A stretch of DNA of 64,000 nt from Actinokineospora baliensis (GTDB taxonomy: Bacteria; Actinomycetota; Actinomycetes; Mycobacteriales; Pseudonocardiaceae): contig NZ_JAFBCK010000001.1 of assembly GCF_016907695.1 (NCBI RefSeq), positions 1,674,001-1,738,000 on the forward strand, read 5' to 3'. How positions within the stretch are numbered: position 1 is the stretch's first letter; each line of letters begins with the position of its first letter. Made by a program: the position numbers and the translations under genes. Below are positions 30,425 through 39,915 of the stretch, piece after piece. The notes under the pieces were generated by a model that was given only the letters and a program-made list of their open reading frames with translations, was not told the DNA's origin and made no database searches.

Positions 30425-31542
30425 GCGCCTTGGAGATAGACACGCTCATCGACGACCCCGAGACCCGGGTGATCGTGTGCTGCGGCTCCGGCGGGGTCGG
30501 TAAGACAACCACGGCAGCCTCTATAGCGGTCCGGGCTGCTGAGCGCGGCCGCGCCACTGTGGTGCTGACCATCGACCCGGCCCGTCGTCTCGCCCAAGCC
30601 CTAGGGCTGGCCGAACTCGGCAACGTGCCGCGCGCGGTCTCCGTCGCGGGGTTCGAGCCCAAGGGTTCGCTCAGCGCGATGATGCTCGACATGCGTCGCA
30701 CATTCGACGACATGGTGATGGCGCACGCGGGGGAGAAGCGCGCGGAGGAGGTGCTGGCCAACCCGTTCTACCGGACCATCTCCTCGTCCTTCTCCGGCAC
30801 CCAGGAGTACATGGCGATGGAGAAGCTCGGCCAGCTCGCCGCCGACGGCACCTGGGACCTGATCGTCGTCGACACCCCGCCGTCGCGCTCGGCGCTGGAC
30901 TTCCTCGACGCGCCGCAGCGGCTGTCCACCGCGCTCGACGGCCGCATGATCAAGCTGCTGACCGCCCCTGCCCGCGCGGGCGGTTGGGGCATCCGCAAGG
31001 TGGTCAGCGCCGGGTTCGGCCTGTTCGCGAAGGCCGTGTCGACCATCGTCGGCGGCCAACTGCTCGCCGACGCGTCCGCGTTCGTGCAGGCATTCGACGG
31101 CATGTTCGGCGGCTTCCGCGAGCGCGCCCGCAAGACCTACGAACTGCTGCGCTCCAACGGAACAGCGTTCGTCGTCGTGGCCGCACCGGAACCGGACGCG
31201 TTGCGCGAGGCCAGCTACTTCGTGGAGCGGCTGGCGGACGAGGCCATGCCCCTGGCCGGGTTGGTCGTCAACCGGACCCACCCGGTACTGGCCCAACTCC
31301 CGGCGGCCAAAGCCCTCGGCGCCGCCGAAAACCTGGAGTCCAGCGGCGGCGCCCCACTGGCGGCCGCGGTCCTGCGCCTGCACGCCGACCGGGTCGCCCT
31401 CGCCCAGCGCGAGCGCCGCTTGATCGCCCGCTTCACCAAGGCACACCCAGCCGTCGCACTCGGACACGTCCCCGCGCTCGCCGCCGACGTGCACGACCTG
31501 GCCGGACTCCGCGAAATCGGCGACCGCCTCGCAGGCGGCTGA
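30421..31542 (+). CDS. ArsA/Get3-like ATPase, second subunit
   Basis: 373 residues, paralogous to the preceding ATPase. P-loop [11 protein letters not shown] and switch [15 protein letters not shown] are intact. The hydrophobic stretch after residue 190 ([20 protein letters not shown]) may contact a membrane or client helix, as in Get3. It starts within the stop of the first subunit, so equimolar expression is likely. The first 65 codons are rich in codons such as TCT, ATA and CTA that are rare elsewhere in the gene. Confidence 0.88.
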   Translation: MSALEIDTLIDDPETRVIVCCGSGGVGKTTTAASIAVRAAERGRATVVLTIDPARRLAQALGLAELGNVPRAVSVAGFEPKGSLSAMMLDMRRTFDDMVMAHAGEKRAEEVLANPFYRTISSSFSGTQEYMAMEKLGQLAADGTWDLIVVDTPPSRSALDFLDAPQRLSTALDGRMIKLLTAPARAGGWGIRKVVSAGFGLFAKAVSTIVGGQLLADASAFVQAFDGMFGGFRERARKTYELLRSNGTAFVVVAAPEPDALREASYFVERLADEAMPLAGLVVNRTHPVLAQLPAAKALGAAENLESSGGAPLAAAVLRLHADRVALAQRERRLIARFTKAHPAVALGHVPALAADVHDLAGLREIGDRLAGG

Positions 31543-31636
31543 CCGGGCTGGATCGGGTACCCGCGGCAGACCCCCCGCCGCGATGCCTCGGTCCCGCTCG
31601 GTGTTGATCGCAATGGCGAACGCCGGTGGGATGATC

Positions 31637-31668
31637 CCCTGTCGAGTCGACCCTCTCCGTCGACAGGG
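31637..31668. terminator. Terminator between the ATPase operon and whiB
   Basis: Stem CCCTGTCGA / TCGACAGGG with a 14-nt loop. A second imperfect hairpin follows at about 31679-31706. Both lie between convergent genes. Confidence 0.7.
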
Positions 31669-31716
31669 CGGCCGGATCCCCGCGACGGCGTTGTGGCCGC
31701 CGCGGGAGTCGACCGG

Positions 31717-32028
31717 TCAGCCCACCTGGGCGTCGATGTCGTCGTAGAGGTGCCTGCGGCGGGCGTCGTCGAGCAGTTCGCGCCACGAGAGCACGTCTGG
31801 CCTGCGGCGCAGCAGCGCTCGGCGCTCCCGCTCGGTCATCCCGCCCCACACACCGAACTCGATGCGGTTGTCCAGTGCCTCCGCGAGGCACTCGGTGCGG
31901 ACCGGGCACGCGATGCAGACCATCTTGGCCTTGCGCTGCTCGGCGCCCCGGACGAAGAGCCCGTCGGGGTCCTCGTCCCGGCACGTCGCCCGGACCCGCC
32001 AATCGGCCTGCTGAGTTTCGAGCTGCAT
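31717..32028 (-). CDS. whiB4: WhiB family iron-sulfur regulator (WhiB4-like)
   Basis: 103 residues. Four cysteines of the iron-sulfur site (RATCRDEDPD; MVCIACPVRTEC) and the downstream GVWGGMTERERRALLRRR beta-turn and basic motif define a Wbl protein. The position between the Get3-like pair and a ponA2-like PBP gene is that of mycobacterial whiB4 (Rv3681c), an oxidation-sensing regulator. The start is the ATG with GGGTGGGGG upstream; the longer frame is not credible. Confidence 0.9.
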   Translation of the reverse strand: MQLETQQADWRVRATCRDEDPDGLFVRGAEQRKAKMVCIACPVRTECLAEALDNRIEFGVWGGMTERERRALLRRRPDVLSWRELLDDARRRHLYDDIDAQVG

Positions 32029-32267
32029 ATCCCCCACCCCTGTCGTCGTCGCGACCCTGGAACCCGGTACCCCCCGGTACCGGTGCCGTCCAGCTCCACC
32101 TGCGGACCCGTTCGGCGCTGTCGTGAGACGTTGACGAACATTACTGGGTCCCGGTTCCATCGAACACGCCGACGGACGCAGGTGTTACAGAAAGTCAATA
32201 CGCCAGGTGGTGTCGTCCGAACGGCACGTCGCGTGACGGTCTGCCGGTGGTCCGACCGGGTCACGCG

Positions 32268-32273
32268 TACGCT
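32268..32273 (+). promoter_or_regulatory. -10 box for the ponA2-like gene
   Basis: TACGCT, exactly 7 nt before the GTG. Confidence 0.5.
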
Positions 32274-32280
32274 GGGTCCC

Positions 32281-34785
32281 GTGCGTGTGGGAGACAGCCT
32301 GCTGAAACTGCTCGGTCTCTGCCTGCTCGCGGGGGTGCTCGTCGCCGGGATGATGTTCCCGATCGTGGGTGCCCTCGGCGTGGCCTCGAACCGGGCGAGC
32401 GACACCATCGACAGCGTTTCGGCCGACCTGGTGTCCACGCCGCAGCCGCTGATCACCACGATCACCGACAGCGCCGGTGCCCCGATCGCCTCGCTCTATG
32501 ACCAGTACCGGATCCCGGTCACCGCCGAGCAGATCTCGCCGACGATGAAGGCCGCGCTGATCTCGGTGGAGGACCGCCGGTTCTACGAGCACCACGGCGT
32601 CGACTGGAAGGGCACCATCCGCGCCGCGATCTCCAACCAGTCCGGCGGTGACGTGCAGGGCGCCTCGACGCTGACCCAGCAGTACGTCAAGAACTACCTG
32701 ATCAACGTGGTCAACCGGGACAACAAGACCGAGCAGTCCAAGGCCCAGGAGCAGACCGTCGCGCGCAAGCTGCGCGAGGCGCGGATCGCCATCCAGCTCG
32801 AGCAGAAGATGAGCAAGGAAGAGATCCTCACCGGCTACCTCAACGTGGTCGAGTTCGCCTACGAGGTCTACGGCATCGGTGCCGCCGCCAGCGCGTACTT
32901 CGGCACCACCCCGGACAAGCTCACCGTCGCCCAGGCGGCGCTGCTGGCGGGCGCGGTGAACAACCCCGTGCTCTACAACCCGTGGCGCAAGCCAGCCGAG
33001 TCGTTGCAGCGGCGCAACTTCGTGATCGACAAGATGGTCGAGAACCAGAAGTTGTCCGCCGACGCGGCCGCCGCGGCGAGGAAGGAGCCGCTCGGCATCC
33101 TGCCCACGCCCAAGAAGCCCGCCGCGAACTGCGTCGGAGCGGGCCCGCTGTACGGGTTCTACTGCTCTTACGTCGTCGACTACCTCGGCAAGCTCGGGTT
33201 CACCGACGACCAGCTCAAGTCCGGCGGCTACACCATCAAGACGAGCTTCGACGCGAAGGCCACTCAGCTGGCCAAGGAAGCCGTCGAGGCCGAGGTGCCC
33301 AAGACCCAGCCCGGTATCGCGAACACCATGGCCGTCGTGGCCCCCGGCAAGGAACGCCACCAGGTCCTCGCGCTGGTCGCCAACCGCGACTACGGCCTCG
33401 ACCCCGGCGCGGGCCAGACCACCTACGGCCTGCCGAGCCGGATCGCCAACAAGTTCGGCGCGGGCTCCATCTTCAAGATCTTCACCGCCGCGGCCTACCT
33501 GGAGAAGGGCGGCGGCATCAACAACATGGTGGACGTGCCGGACACCTTCACCTCCAACGTCTTCACCGGCGGCGGCAAGACCTGCCCGCGCACCCCGGCG
33601 CCCAACGACGGCGACACCCGGTTGTACTGCCTGAAGAACGCGGGCAACTACGGCGACAAGATGCTGCTCACCGACGCGCTCGCCACCTCGCCGAACACCG
33701 CGTTCGTGCAGCTGGAGGAGCGGATCGGGATGGGCCCGGTCGTCGACATGGCCAGCAGGCTCGGCCTGCGCGAGACCATGGCGTCGAGCATGGGCGGCGT
33801 CGACCCGGACCCCGGCCGCACCGAGGCGGAGTACCGGCTCAGCCAGAGCGACTTCTTCAAGCCCAGCGGCAACAGCGCGGGCAAGGCGTCGTTCACCCTC
33901 GGCCCCGGCCCGGTGAGCACCCTCGAACTGGCCAACGTCGCGGCGACCCTGGTCAGCGGCGGCGTGTGGTGCCCGCCGTCGCCGCTGGTCGAGGTGCTCG
34001 ACCGCAACGGCAAGAAGGTCGACGTCAACGAGCAGCCGTGCGAGCAGGCCGTCGCCGAACCACTGGCCAACACGCTGGTCACCGGGCTGTCCAAGGACGA
34101 CACCCACCCCGCCGGTACCTCGCGCGGCGCCGCGCAGGCGGTGGGCTGGGACCGGCCGATGATGGGCAAGACCGGCACCACCCAGGAGCACAAGTCCGCC
34201 GGGTTCGTCGGCGCCACCCCGCAGTACGCCGCGGCGGTGCTGACCTTCAACGACAGCCCCAAGCCGCAGGGCATCTGCGACTACGACCCGCCGCGGTTGT
34301 GCGGCACCGGCGGCAACATCTACGGCGGCAAGGTGCCCGCGCGCACCTGGTTCGCGATGATGAAGCGCTACATGGAGGGCGTCCCGCGCGCGGAACTGCC
34401 CCAGATCGACCCGCGCTACGTCGACGGCGGCCCGGAGATCAAGGTCCCCGAGGTGCTCAACCTCAGCGTGGAGGAGGGCAGCCGGATCCTGACCGACGCG
34501 GGGTACAAGGTCGTGGTCAAGGACCGCAACGACGCCCGCAAGAAGGGCACCATCGTCGGCCAGTCGCCGCGCGGCGCCGCGTTGATCGGGGAGACGATCA
34601 CGCTGCAGGTCAGCACCGGGTACGTGCCGCCGCCGCGCACCACCGACCCGTCGATCCCGCCGCCCCCGGGCACGACGGACATCCCAGGGCCGGGCAACGG
34701 CGGCGGGGGCGGCAACCCAGGCAGACCGGGTAACGGTGGTAGGCCCGGTGATCCGACCTTCACGATCATCCCGCCGATCCCCTAG
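32281..34785 (+). CDS. ponA2: Bifunctional penicillin-binding protein (PonA2-like)
   Basis: 834 residues. Short cytoplasmic tail, one helix (LLGLCLLAGVLVAGMMFPIV), GT51 glycosyltransferase (ALISVEDRRFYEHHGVD with catalytic Glu; ASTLTQQYVKNYL), transpeptidase with SxxK in GAGSIFKIF, SPN in LATSPNTAF and KTG in MMGKTGTT, then one PASTA domain (VPEVLNLSVEEGSRILTDAG) and a Pro/Gly-rich tail. Polymerises and cross-links peptidoglycan outside the membrane. The GTG start fits a leaderless mRNA. Synteny with Rv3682 supports the name. Confidence 0.93.
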   Translation: MRVGDSLLKLLGLCLLAGVLVAGMMFPIVGALGVASNRASDTIDSVSADLVSTPQPLITTITDSAGAPIASLYDQYRIPVTAEQISPTMKAALISVEDRRFYEHHGVDWKGTIRAAISNQSGGDVQGASTLTQQYVKNYLINVVNRDNKTEQSKAQEQTVARKLREARIAIQLEQKMSKEEILTGYLNVVEFAYEVYGIGAAASAYFGTTPDKLTVAQAALLAGAVNNPVLYNPWRKPAESLQRRNFVIDKMVENQKLSADAAAAARKEPLGILPTPKKPAANCVGAGPLYGFYCSYVVDYLGKLGFTDDQLKSGGYTIKTSFDAKATQLAKEAVEAEVPKTQPGIANTMAVVAPGKERHQVLALVANRDYGLDPGAGQTTYGLPSRIANKFGAGSIFKIFTAAAYLEKGGGINNMVDVPDTFTSNVFTGGGKTCPRTPAPNDGDTRLYCLKNAGNYGDKMLLTDALATSPNTAFVQLEERIGMGPVVDMASRLGLRETMASSMGGVDPDPGRTEAEYRLSQSDFFKPSGNSAGKASFTLGPGPVSTLELANVAATLVSGGVWCPPSPLVEVLDRNGKKVDVNEQPCEQAVAEPLANTLVTGLSKDDTHPAGTSRGAAQAVGWDRPMMGKTGTTQEHKSAGFVGATPQYAAAVLTFNDSPKPQGICDYDPPRLCGTGGNIYGGKVPARTWFAMMKRYMEGVPRAELPQIDPRYVDGGPEIKVPEVLNLSVEEGSRILTDAGYKVVVKDRNDARKKGTIVGQSPRGAALIGETITLQVSTGYVPPPRTTDPSIPPPPGTTDIPGPGNGGGGGNPGRPGNGGRPGDPTFTIIPPIP

Positions 34786-34788
34786 CTG

Positions 34789-34826
34789 AAGAGACCGCCG
34801 GGCCCGTAGTGGCCCGGCGGTCTCTT
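34789..34826. terminator. Bidirectional terminator
   Basis: Perfect 16-bp stem AAGAGACCGCCGGGCC / GGCCCGGCGGTCTCTT with a 6-nt loop between convergent genes. Confidence 0.9.
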
Positions 34827-34828
34827 GT

Positions 34829-35620
34829 TCAGGGCTGGCGGCGTAGGTATTCCAACTGCGCGCGGACCGACCACTCGGCAGGCGCCCATAGAGCCTGGTC
34901 GACGTCGGCGTAGACGACCTCGACGATCTGGCGTGGTGTCGCTGAGGGGCCTAGCTGTGCCAGGGCGCGCCGGATCTGGTCCAACCGCTGCTCTCTATGC
35001 GCGAGGTACTCCTGGGCGACAGCGGCCAGATCGGGCAGATCTGGGCCGTGCCCTGGAAGTACCGCCGCGCCTGGCTTGTGCGTTGCGAGGGTCTTAAGGG
35101 CATCGAGGTAAGAGCCCAGTTCACCGTCGGGCGGTGCGATGACGGTGGTGCCTCTGCCGAGGATGGTGTCTCCGGTGAGCACCGCGGAGCTGCCCGCGTG
35201 GTCTATGGCGATGCAGATCGAGTCGGCTGAGTGGCCGGGGGTGTGGAGGATTTCCAGGTCCAGCCCGGCGAGTTGGAGGATGTCGCCGTCGCGCAAGGGC
35301 CCCTCGCCGCGGCACAGGGCCGGGTCGAACGCGCGCACGGGCGCGCCCGCTTTCTCCGCCAGCCAGGTCGCGCCGCCGACGTGGTCGGCGTGGTGGTGGG
35401 TGATCAGGATGGATTCGATCTCCCCGGCCTCGGCCAGCACGCGCTCCAGGTGGGGGAGGTCCTCCTCGCCAGGGTCGACGACGACCGAGCCGGTCGAGCC
35501 CGGCGCCCGCAACACCCACGTGTTGGTGCCGTCCAGCGTCATCGGACCCGGGTTGTCCTCGAGCACGACGCTCGCGAACGGCGTCACCTGGCGCGGAACA
35601 CCGTAGGCGGGGTGGGACAT
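34829..35620 (-). CDS. Metallo-beta-lactamase fold hydrolase
   Basis: 263 residues. Metal motif THHHADHVGG (H-x-H-x-D-H), then LHTPGHSADS and LTGDTILGRG. The C-terminal helical winged part (LDQIRRALAQLGPSATPRQI) matches the LACTB2-like/Rv3677c group, which includes RNA or thioester hydrolases; the substrate is unknown. The ATG before SHPAYGVP was chosen. In mycobacteria the orthologue lies beside crp; here about 5 kb of other genes separate them. Confidence 0.88.
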   Translation of the reverse strand: MSHPAYGVPRQVTPFASVVLEDNPGPMTLDGTNTWVLRAPGSTGSVVVDPGEEDLPHLERVLAEAGEIESILITHHHADHVGGATWLAEKAGAPVRAFDPALCRGEGPLRDGDILQLAGLDLEILHTPGHSADSICIAIDHAGSSAVLTGDTILGRGTTVIAPPDGELGSYLDALKTLATHKPGAAVLPGHGPDLPDLAAVAQEYLAHREQRLDQIRRALAQLGPSATPRQIVEVVYADVDQALWAPAEWSVRAQLEYLRRQP

Positions 35621-35673
35621 CGACACTCCGTTCGGGTGGAGGGCTGTTCGGCCAACGCGACAGTAACCCCGGT

Positions 35674-35679
35674 TAAGGT
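35674..35679 (+). promoter_or_regulatory. -10 box for the NUDIX gene
   Basis: TAAGGT, 6 nt before the GTG. Confidence 0.45.
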
Positions 35680-35685
35680 CGCACC

Positions 35686-36495
35686 GTGCCCGAGTTGCCT
35701 GACGAGATGGTCCTGCCGGAGGGGTTCGCCCCGCCGGAGGTACCCGATCCGCCCGCTGTCGCACGAGACGCCGCCACCGTGATGCTCGTCCGCGACGGCG
35801 CGACCGGCCTCGAGGTCTTCCTCCTGCGCCGCGTCATGGGCATGGCCTTCGCGGGCGGCATGACCGTCTTCCCCGGCGGCGGCGTGGACAAGCGCGACGC
35901 CGACGCGACCATCCGCTGGCACGGCGAGCCCCCGTCCTGGTGGGCCGCCCGCTTCCGCTGCGACGAGTCCCTCGCCAGGGCGCTCGTCTGCGCGGCGGTC
36001 CGCGAGACCTTCGAGGAGTCCGGCGTCCTGCTCGCTGGCCCCGACGGCAGCAGCGTCGTCTCAGACACCCGCCCGTTCCACGCCGCCCGCCAGGCCCTGG
36101 TCGACCGGGAGTACTCGTTCGGCGAGTTCCTGGCGGACAACGACCTCGTGCTGCGCGCGGACCTGCTGCGCCCGTGGTCCAACTGGGTCACCCCGGTGCC
36201 GGAACCCCGGCGGTACGACACCCGGTTCTTCCTCGCCGCGGTGCCGACCGGTCAGCAGGCCGACGGCGCCACCTCCGAGGCCGACGACGCGATCTGGCAG
36301 ACCCCGGCCACCGCCATGGCCGACTGGAAAGCGGGGAACCGGGCGCTGCTGCCCCCCACCTGGATGACCTTGGCCGAACTCGACGAAGCGGGTTCCGTGG
36401 CCGCCGCCATGGCCGAGTCCCGCGTGATCGTCAAGACCACGCCGGAGATCATCCGCGACGGCGGCAAGCTCCGGGTGGTCCTCACCACCGCCTGA
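35686..36495 (+). CDS. NUDIX hydrolase, NUDT19-like
   Basis: 269 residues. The NUDIX box is interrupted by a long insertion: TVFPGGGVDKRD ... ALVCAAVRETFEESGVLL, the arrangement found in NUDT19-type proteins. REtFEEsG is intact, so hydrolysis of a nucleoside diphosphate derivative (possibly acyl-CoA) is plausible. Divergent from the beta-lactamase-fold gene; leaderless-type start. Confidence 0.82.
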   Translation: MPELPDEMVLPEGFAPPEVPDPPAVARDAATVMLVRDGATGLEVFLLRRVMGMAFAGGMTVFPGGGVDKRDADATIRWHGEPPSWWAARFRCDESLARALVCAAVRETFEESGVLLAGPDGSSVVSDTRPFHAARQALVDREYSFGEFLADNDLVLRADLLRPWSNWVTPVPEPRRYDTRFFLAAVPTGQQADGATSEADDAIWQTPATAMADWKAGNRALLPPTWMTLAELDEAGSVAAAMAESRVIVKTTPEIIRDGGKLRVVLTTA

Positions 36496-36541
36496 GGGGC
36501 CGGGGCTGTGCCGCCCGGGTGCAGTGGCCCAGGATGGGCGC

Positions 36542-37426
36542 ATGAGCGGTGTGCTGCGGGTCGGGTTGGTCGGAGCGGGACCGTGGGCGAAGGCGGTCCA
36601 CGGCCCGGGGTTGGCGGCGCACCCCGGGGTTGAGCTGACGGCGGTGTGGGCCCGGCGGCCGGAGGCGGCCGCGGAGCTGGGCGCGCCGGTGGTCGCGGAC
36701 TTCACGGAGCTGCTCGAGCGGGTGGACGCGGTGGCGTTCGCGGTGCCGCCCGGCGTGCAGGAGGAGTTGGCGGTCCAGGCCGCCGAGGCTGGCAAGCACG
36801 TGATCCTGGAGAAGCCGATCGCCAGCGACCTCGCCGGTGCCGAACGCGTGGCGGCGGCGATCGGGCAGGCTGGGGTGGCCTCGATCGTGGTGTTCATCCG
36901 CCGGTTCGCGCCGGAGGTCGAGCAGTGGCTGGCCGAGATCCACGCCCGCGACGGCTGGGCCGGTGCCAGCGCCCGCTGGCTCTCCGGCGCCCTCCTCGGC
37001 GGTGCCTACTCCGGCTCGGCCTGGCGCCACACGGGCGGCGCCCTCGCCGACATCGGCCCCCACGTGGTCGACCTGCTCGACGCCGCCCTGGGCCCCGTCA
37101 CCGACGTCCTCACCGCCCACAAGGGCGACCCGGACATCTGGCACCTGCTCCTGCGGCACGCAGGCGGCCAAACCAGCACAGCCACCCTGTCGATGGCCCT
37201 CCCCACCCGCCCCACAGTCACCGACCTCGCCACCTACGGCGTCAACGACCTCGGCTACCTGGAACTCTCCGGCCGAGCGACCCCAGCCCAAGACGCCTAC
37301 ACCCGCCTCCTGGACGAGTTCATCCCCCTCACCGCCACCCCCAACCCCACCCACCGAGTAGACGCCACCCGAGGCGTCCACATCCAACGCATCCTCGACA
37401 AAGCCCTCCGCCTAACCACCGACTGA
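36542..37426 (+). CDS. Gfo/Idh/MocA family oxidoreductase
   Basis: 294 residues. N-terminal Rossmann fold (GLVGAGPWAKAVHGPGLAAH) and the family motif EKPIASDLAGAERV (about 91-104), then a C-terminal sheet domain. NAD(P)-dependent sugar or polyol dehydrogenase of unknown substrate. The ATG at 36542 was preferred; CAGGAT lies 6 nt upstream. The in-frame GTG at 36524 would add six residues. Confidence 0.85.
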   Translation: MSGVLRVGLVGAGPWAKAVHGPGLAAHPGVELTAVWARRPEAAAELGAPVVADFTELLERVDAVAFAVPPGVQEELAVQAAEAGKHVILEKPIASDLAGAERVAAAIGQAGVASIVVFIRRFAPEVEQWLAEIHARDGWAGASARWLSGALLGGAYSGSAWRHTGGALADIGPHVVDLLDAALGPVTDVLTAHKGDPDIWHLLLRHAGGQTSTATLSMALPTRPTVTDLATYGVNDLGYLELSGRATPAQDAYTRLLDEFIPLTATPNPTHRVDATRGVHIQRILDKALRLTTD

Positions 37427-37462
37427 GCCCACAACAAGCTGGCCTGCCCGGAGCGCCGCTCG

Positions 37463-38560
37463 CTATGCCTTGGGCGGGAGCATGGGCATGAGGATGTAGC
37501 GCAGCTCCACCTCCTCCGCCTCCACCGCTGTCACCACGGTGGCGCGCATGCCCGGCTGGATCGCCAGCTCCACCTGTCGACCGGCGAACGGGCGGAGGGC
37601 GTCCACCAGGTAGCGCGATTGGTACGACGGGCTGGTGCGGCCGCCGGTGGGGGTTGCTTTGACTGACTCCTCCGCTTCGCCCGCGTTCTGGTCGGTGGCC
37701 CTGAGGCGGACTTCGGCGTCGCCCACCTCAAGCCTCACCACGCCTCGGGCGTCGCTGTAGAGGGCGACTCGGCGGGTGGCGGCGGCCAGGGCGTCGGCGT
37801 CGACGGTCACCTTGGTGTCCACATCGGACAGGGCGAGTTTGGTTTCGCTGAGGTAGGAACCGTCCAGGACGGCGGTGGTCACCAGGGTTTGGCCCCAGGT
37901 GGCGGCGAACTGGTTGGGGGCGACCAGCAGTCGCACCCGGTCCACACCGGACACCTGTTTGGCCACCTCGACCAGCAGTGTCGCCGGGACCATCACGTCG
38001 ATGTCGCCGTCGGCCGCCCACGGCAGGCTGGCGATCGCCATGCGGTAGCGGTCGGTGGCGCGCAGGACCAACCGGTCGGCCTCGGACCGCAACCGGACCC
38101 CGGTGAACACCGGCAGGGCCTCGTCGCGGGCGGCTGTGCTGGCGACCGTGGACAGGGCGGTCGCCAGGGCCGCGCCGGACACCACGCCGCCGGGGCCGGT
38201 GACCTGGGTGACGCCGGGGTGCAGTGCGTGGTCGAGCAGGGGCAGCGCGAAGCGGGCACCTTCGGCGCGGATCGCCAGCCGGTTGCCCTCCACCACCAGC
38301 CGGACCTCCGGGGCCGTCAGCGCCCGCAGCGTCTCAGCCAGCGGTTTCGCGGGCACCAGGACCTGGCCGTCGGTGTGCACGAGCGCCGAGCAGGCCACCC
38401 GTGCAGTGCGCTCCCGGTCGCTCGCGGCCAGTTCGACCCCGGCCGCCGTCGCCGTCAGCAGGACGCCGCTGAGGACGGGGTCGATGAGCTTGCCGGGGAC
38501 GAGGCGCACGAGGTCCGCGGCTGCCGCGGCGAGCGCTCCGGTGGGGGCGGTGAGGTCCAT
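37463..38560 (-). CDS. DNA polymerase III beta (sliding clamp) paralogue
   Basis: 365 residues with the three-domain clamp layout. Recognisable clamp elements are LPVFTGVRLRSEADRLVLRA and TDRYRMAIASLPW (second domain), and the C-terminal YILMPMLPPKA, where the usual clamp end is close to MPMRL. No replication genes surround it, so this is an extra clamp away from the dnaA-dnaN origin region. It could serve repair or mutagenesis, or be a divergent duplicate. The real start is the ATG before DLTAPTGALA. Confidence 0.8.
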   Translation of the reverse strand: MDLTAPTGALAAAAADLVRLVPGKLIDPVLSGVLLTATAAGVELAASDRERTARVACSALVHTDGQVLVPAKPLAETLRALTAPEVRLVVEGNRLAIRAEGARFALPLLDHALHPGVTQVTGPGGVVSGAALATALSTVASTAARDEALPVFTGVRLRSEADRLVLRATDRYRMAIASLPWAADGDIDVMVPATLLVEVAKQVSGVDRVRLLVAPNQFAATWGQTLVTTAVLDGSYLSETKLALSDVDTKVTVDADALAAATRRVALYSDARGVVRLEVGDAEVRLRATDQNAGEAEESVKATPTGGRTSPSYQSRYLVDALRPFAGRQVELAIQPGMRATVVTAVEAEEVELRYILMPMLPPKA

Positions 38561-38637
38561 GCGGTGAAGGTAGCGGCGCGGACCGACAGGCGGCGGAAGT
38601 TGTCCACAGGCCCGGGCAGGCCCCGAGCAGGCCCAGG

Positions 38638-39876
38638 TCAGGCCATGGCGGGGACGGCGTGCGGGTTCGGCGCGGCCGCCGCGGTGACCGTGGCCCGGCG
38701 GGCGTAGACCACGGCGGCGAACGCCAGCCCGACCCCCGTCGCCACCAGGTACGACGCCCAGATGCCCACGTGCTCGACCAGTTGCCCGCTGACCAGTTGC
38801 CCCAGCGCCAGGCCGAGGGTGACCGCGGTGATGATCCAGCCGAACGCCTCGGTGGCCGCGCTCGGCGGCGCGACCAGGTCGATCGCCGCCGAGTGGGTGG
38901 TGGCCTGCGGGGTGACCATGGTGCCGACCAGCAGCAACGCCACCGCCAGCCACACCAGGGTGGTCGGGATCGCCAGCACGGCCACCAGCACGGCGAACGC
39001 GGCGAGCAGCGCCGACAGCCGCAGGTTCAGCGCCCGCGGCCACGGCCGGATGCCGTAGACCACGCCGAAGAGCACCGAGCTGATCGACAGCAGCCCCAGC
39101 AGCAGCCCGCCCGCCGGGGTGTTCCCCGCCGCGGTCGCCGCCGCGGGGACCGCGACCTCCACGAACCCGATCACCGCGCCGAAGCCCATGGCGGCGATCG
39201 CGAGGGTGCGCATGCCGGGGTAGGCCAGTGGTCCGAGCAGGCCGGAGGAGTGCTCGACGGGTTCCGGGCGGTGCGTGCGGATGGTGTGCGTCATCGCGAA
39301 CCAAACGCTGCCCAGGATCATGCACAGCGCGGCGGCCGCGAGTCCCGTTCCCGGCCACGGCAGTGCGATGAGCAGGCCGGAGATGGCGGGTCCGAGGATG
39401 AAGAAGACCTCCATGCTGATCGCCTCGTAGGCCAGCGCGGCGTCGCGGACCGGTCCTACTGGGGTGACCCGCGTCCACATCGTGCGCGAAGCGGAGGCCA
39501 CCACCGGTTCCGTAGTGCCGACGAAGACGCCTAGCGCGACCAGCAGTGCGGTAGGCGCGCCTGACTCGGTCGCCACGATCGTCAGCCCGACGAACACGCC
39601 AAAGAGGGCCGTGGTGATCAGCAGCGGGATGGCGGCGCCGACCCGGTCCATGATCCGGCCCTGGCCGACCGACCCGATGGCCAGCCCGACCAGGGTGCCC
39701 GCCGACACGAGGCTCGCGGTGGCGTAGGAGCCGGTGGTCTCGCGGATGTAGAGCAGCATCGAGAAACCCACCATGGCCACCGGGAGCCTGCCCAGCACCG
39801 AGGCGAGCGCGGGCCCCCGGGCGCCCGGGGTGGTGAGGGCAGCGCGGTAGTCGGCGAGACCGGCGGAGTGGGACAT
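38638..39876 (-). CDS. MFS transporter
   Basis: 412 residues, about twelve helices, MFS loop motif GQGRIMDRVGAAIPL. Likely an exporter of unknown substrate. The ATG before SHSAGLADYR was chosen; CATACT lies 7 nt upstream. Repeated CGTACCAGTA sequences just upstream suggest repressor control, but no regulator gene is adjacent. Confidence 0.82.
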   Translation of the reverse strand: MSHSAGLADYRAALTTPGARGPALASVLGRLPVAMVGFSMLLYIRETTGSYATASLVSAGTLVGLAIGSVGQGRIMDRVGAAIPLLITTALFGVFVGLTIVATESGAPTALLVALGVFVGTTEPVVASASRTMWTRVTPVGPVRDAALAYEAISMEVFFILGPAISGLLIALPWPGTGLAAAALCMILGSVWFAMTHTIRTHRPEPVEHSSGLLGPLAYPGMRTLAIAAMGFGAVIGFVEVAVPAAATAAGNTPAGGLLLGLLSISSVLFGVVYGIRPWPRALNLRLSALLAAFAVLVAVLAIPTTLVWLAVALLLVGTMVTPQATTHSAAIDLVAPPSAATEAFGWIITAVTLGLALGQLVSGQLVEHVGIWASYLVATGVGLAFAAVVYARRATVTAAAAPNPHAVPAMA

Positions 39877-39877
39877 G

Positions 39878-39915
39878 CGTACCAGTATGCATTTTCCGGT
39901 ACGCCCGTACCAGTA
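39878..39915. promoter_or_regulatory. Candidate operator upstream of the MFS gene
   Basis: CGTACCAGTA occurs at 39878-39887 and again at 39906-39915, 28 bp apart. Between them CGGTACG (39898-39904) forms an inverted repeat with the second copy. The first copy overlaps the probable -10 and start region. Confidence 0.5.
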
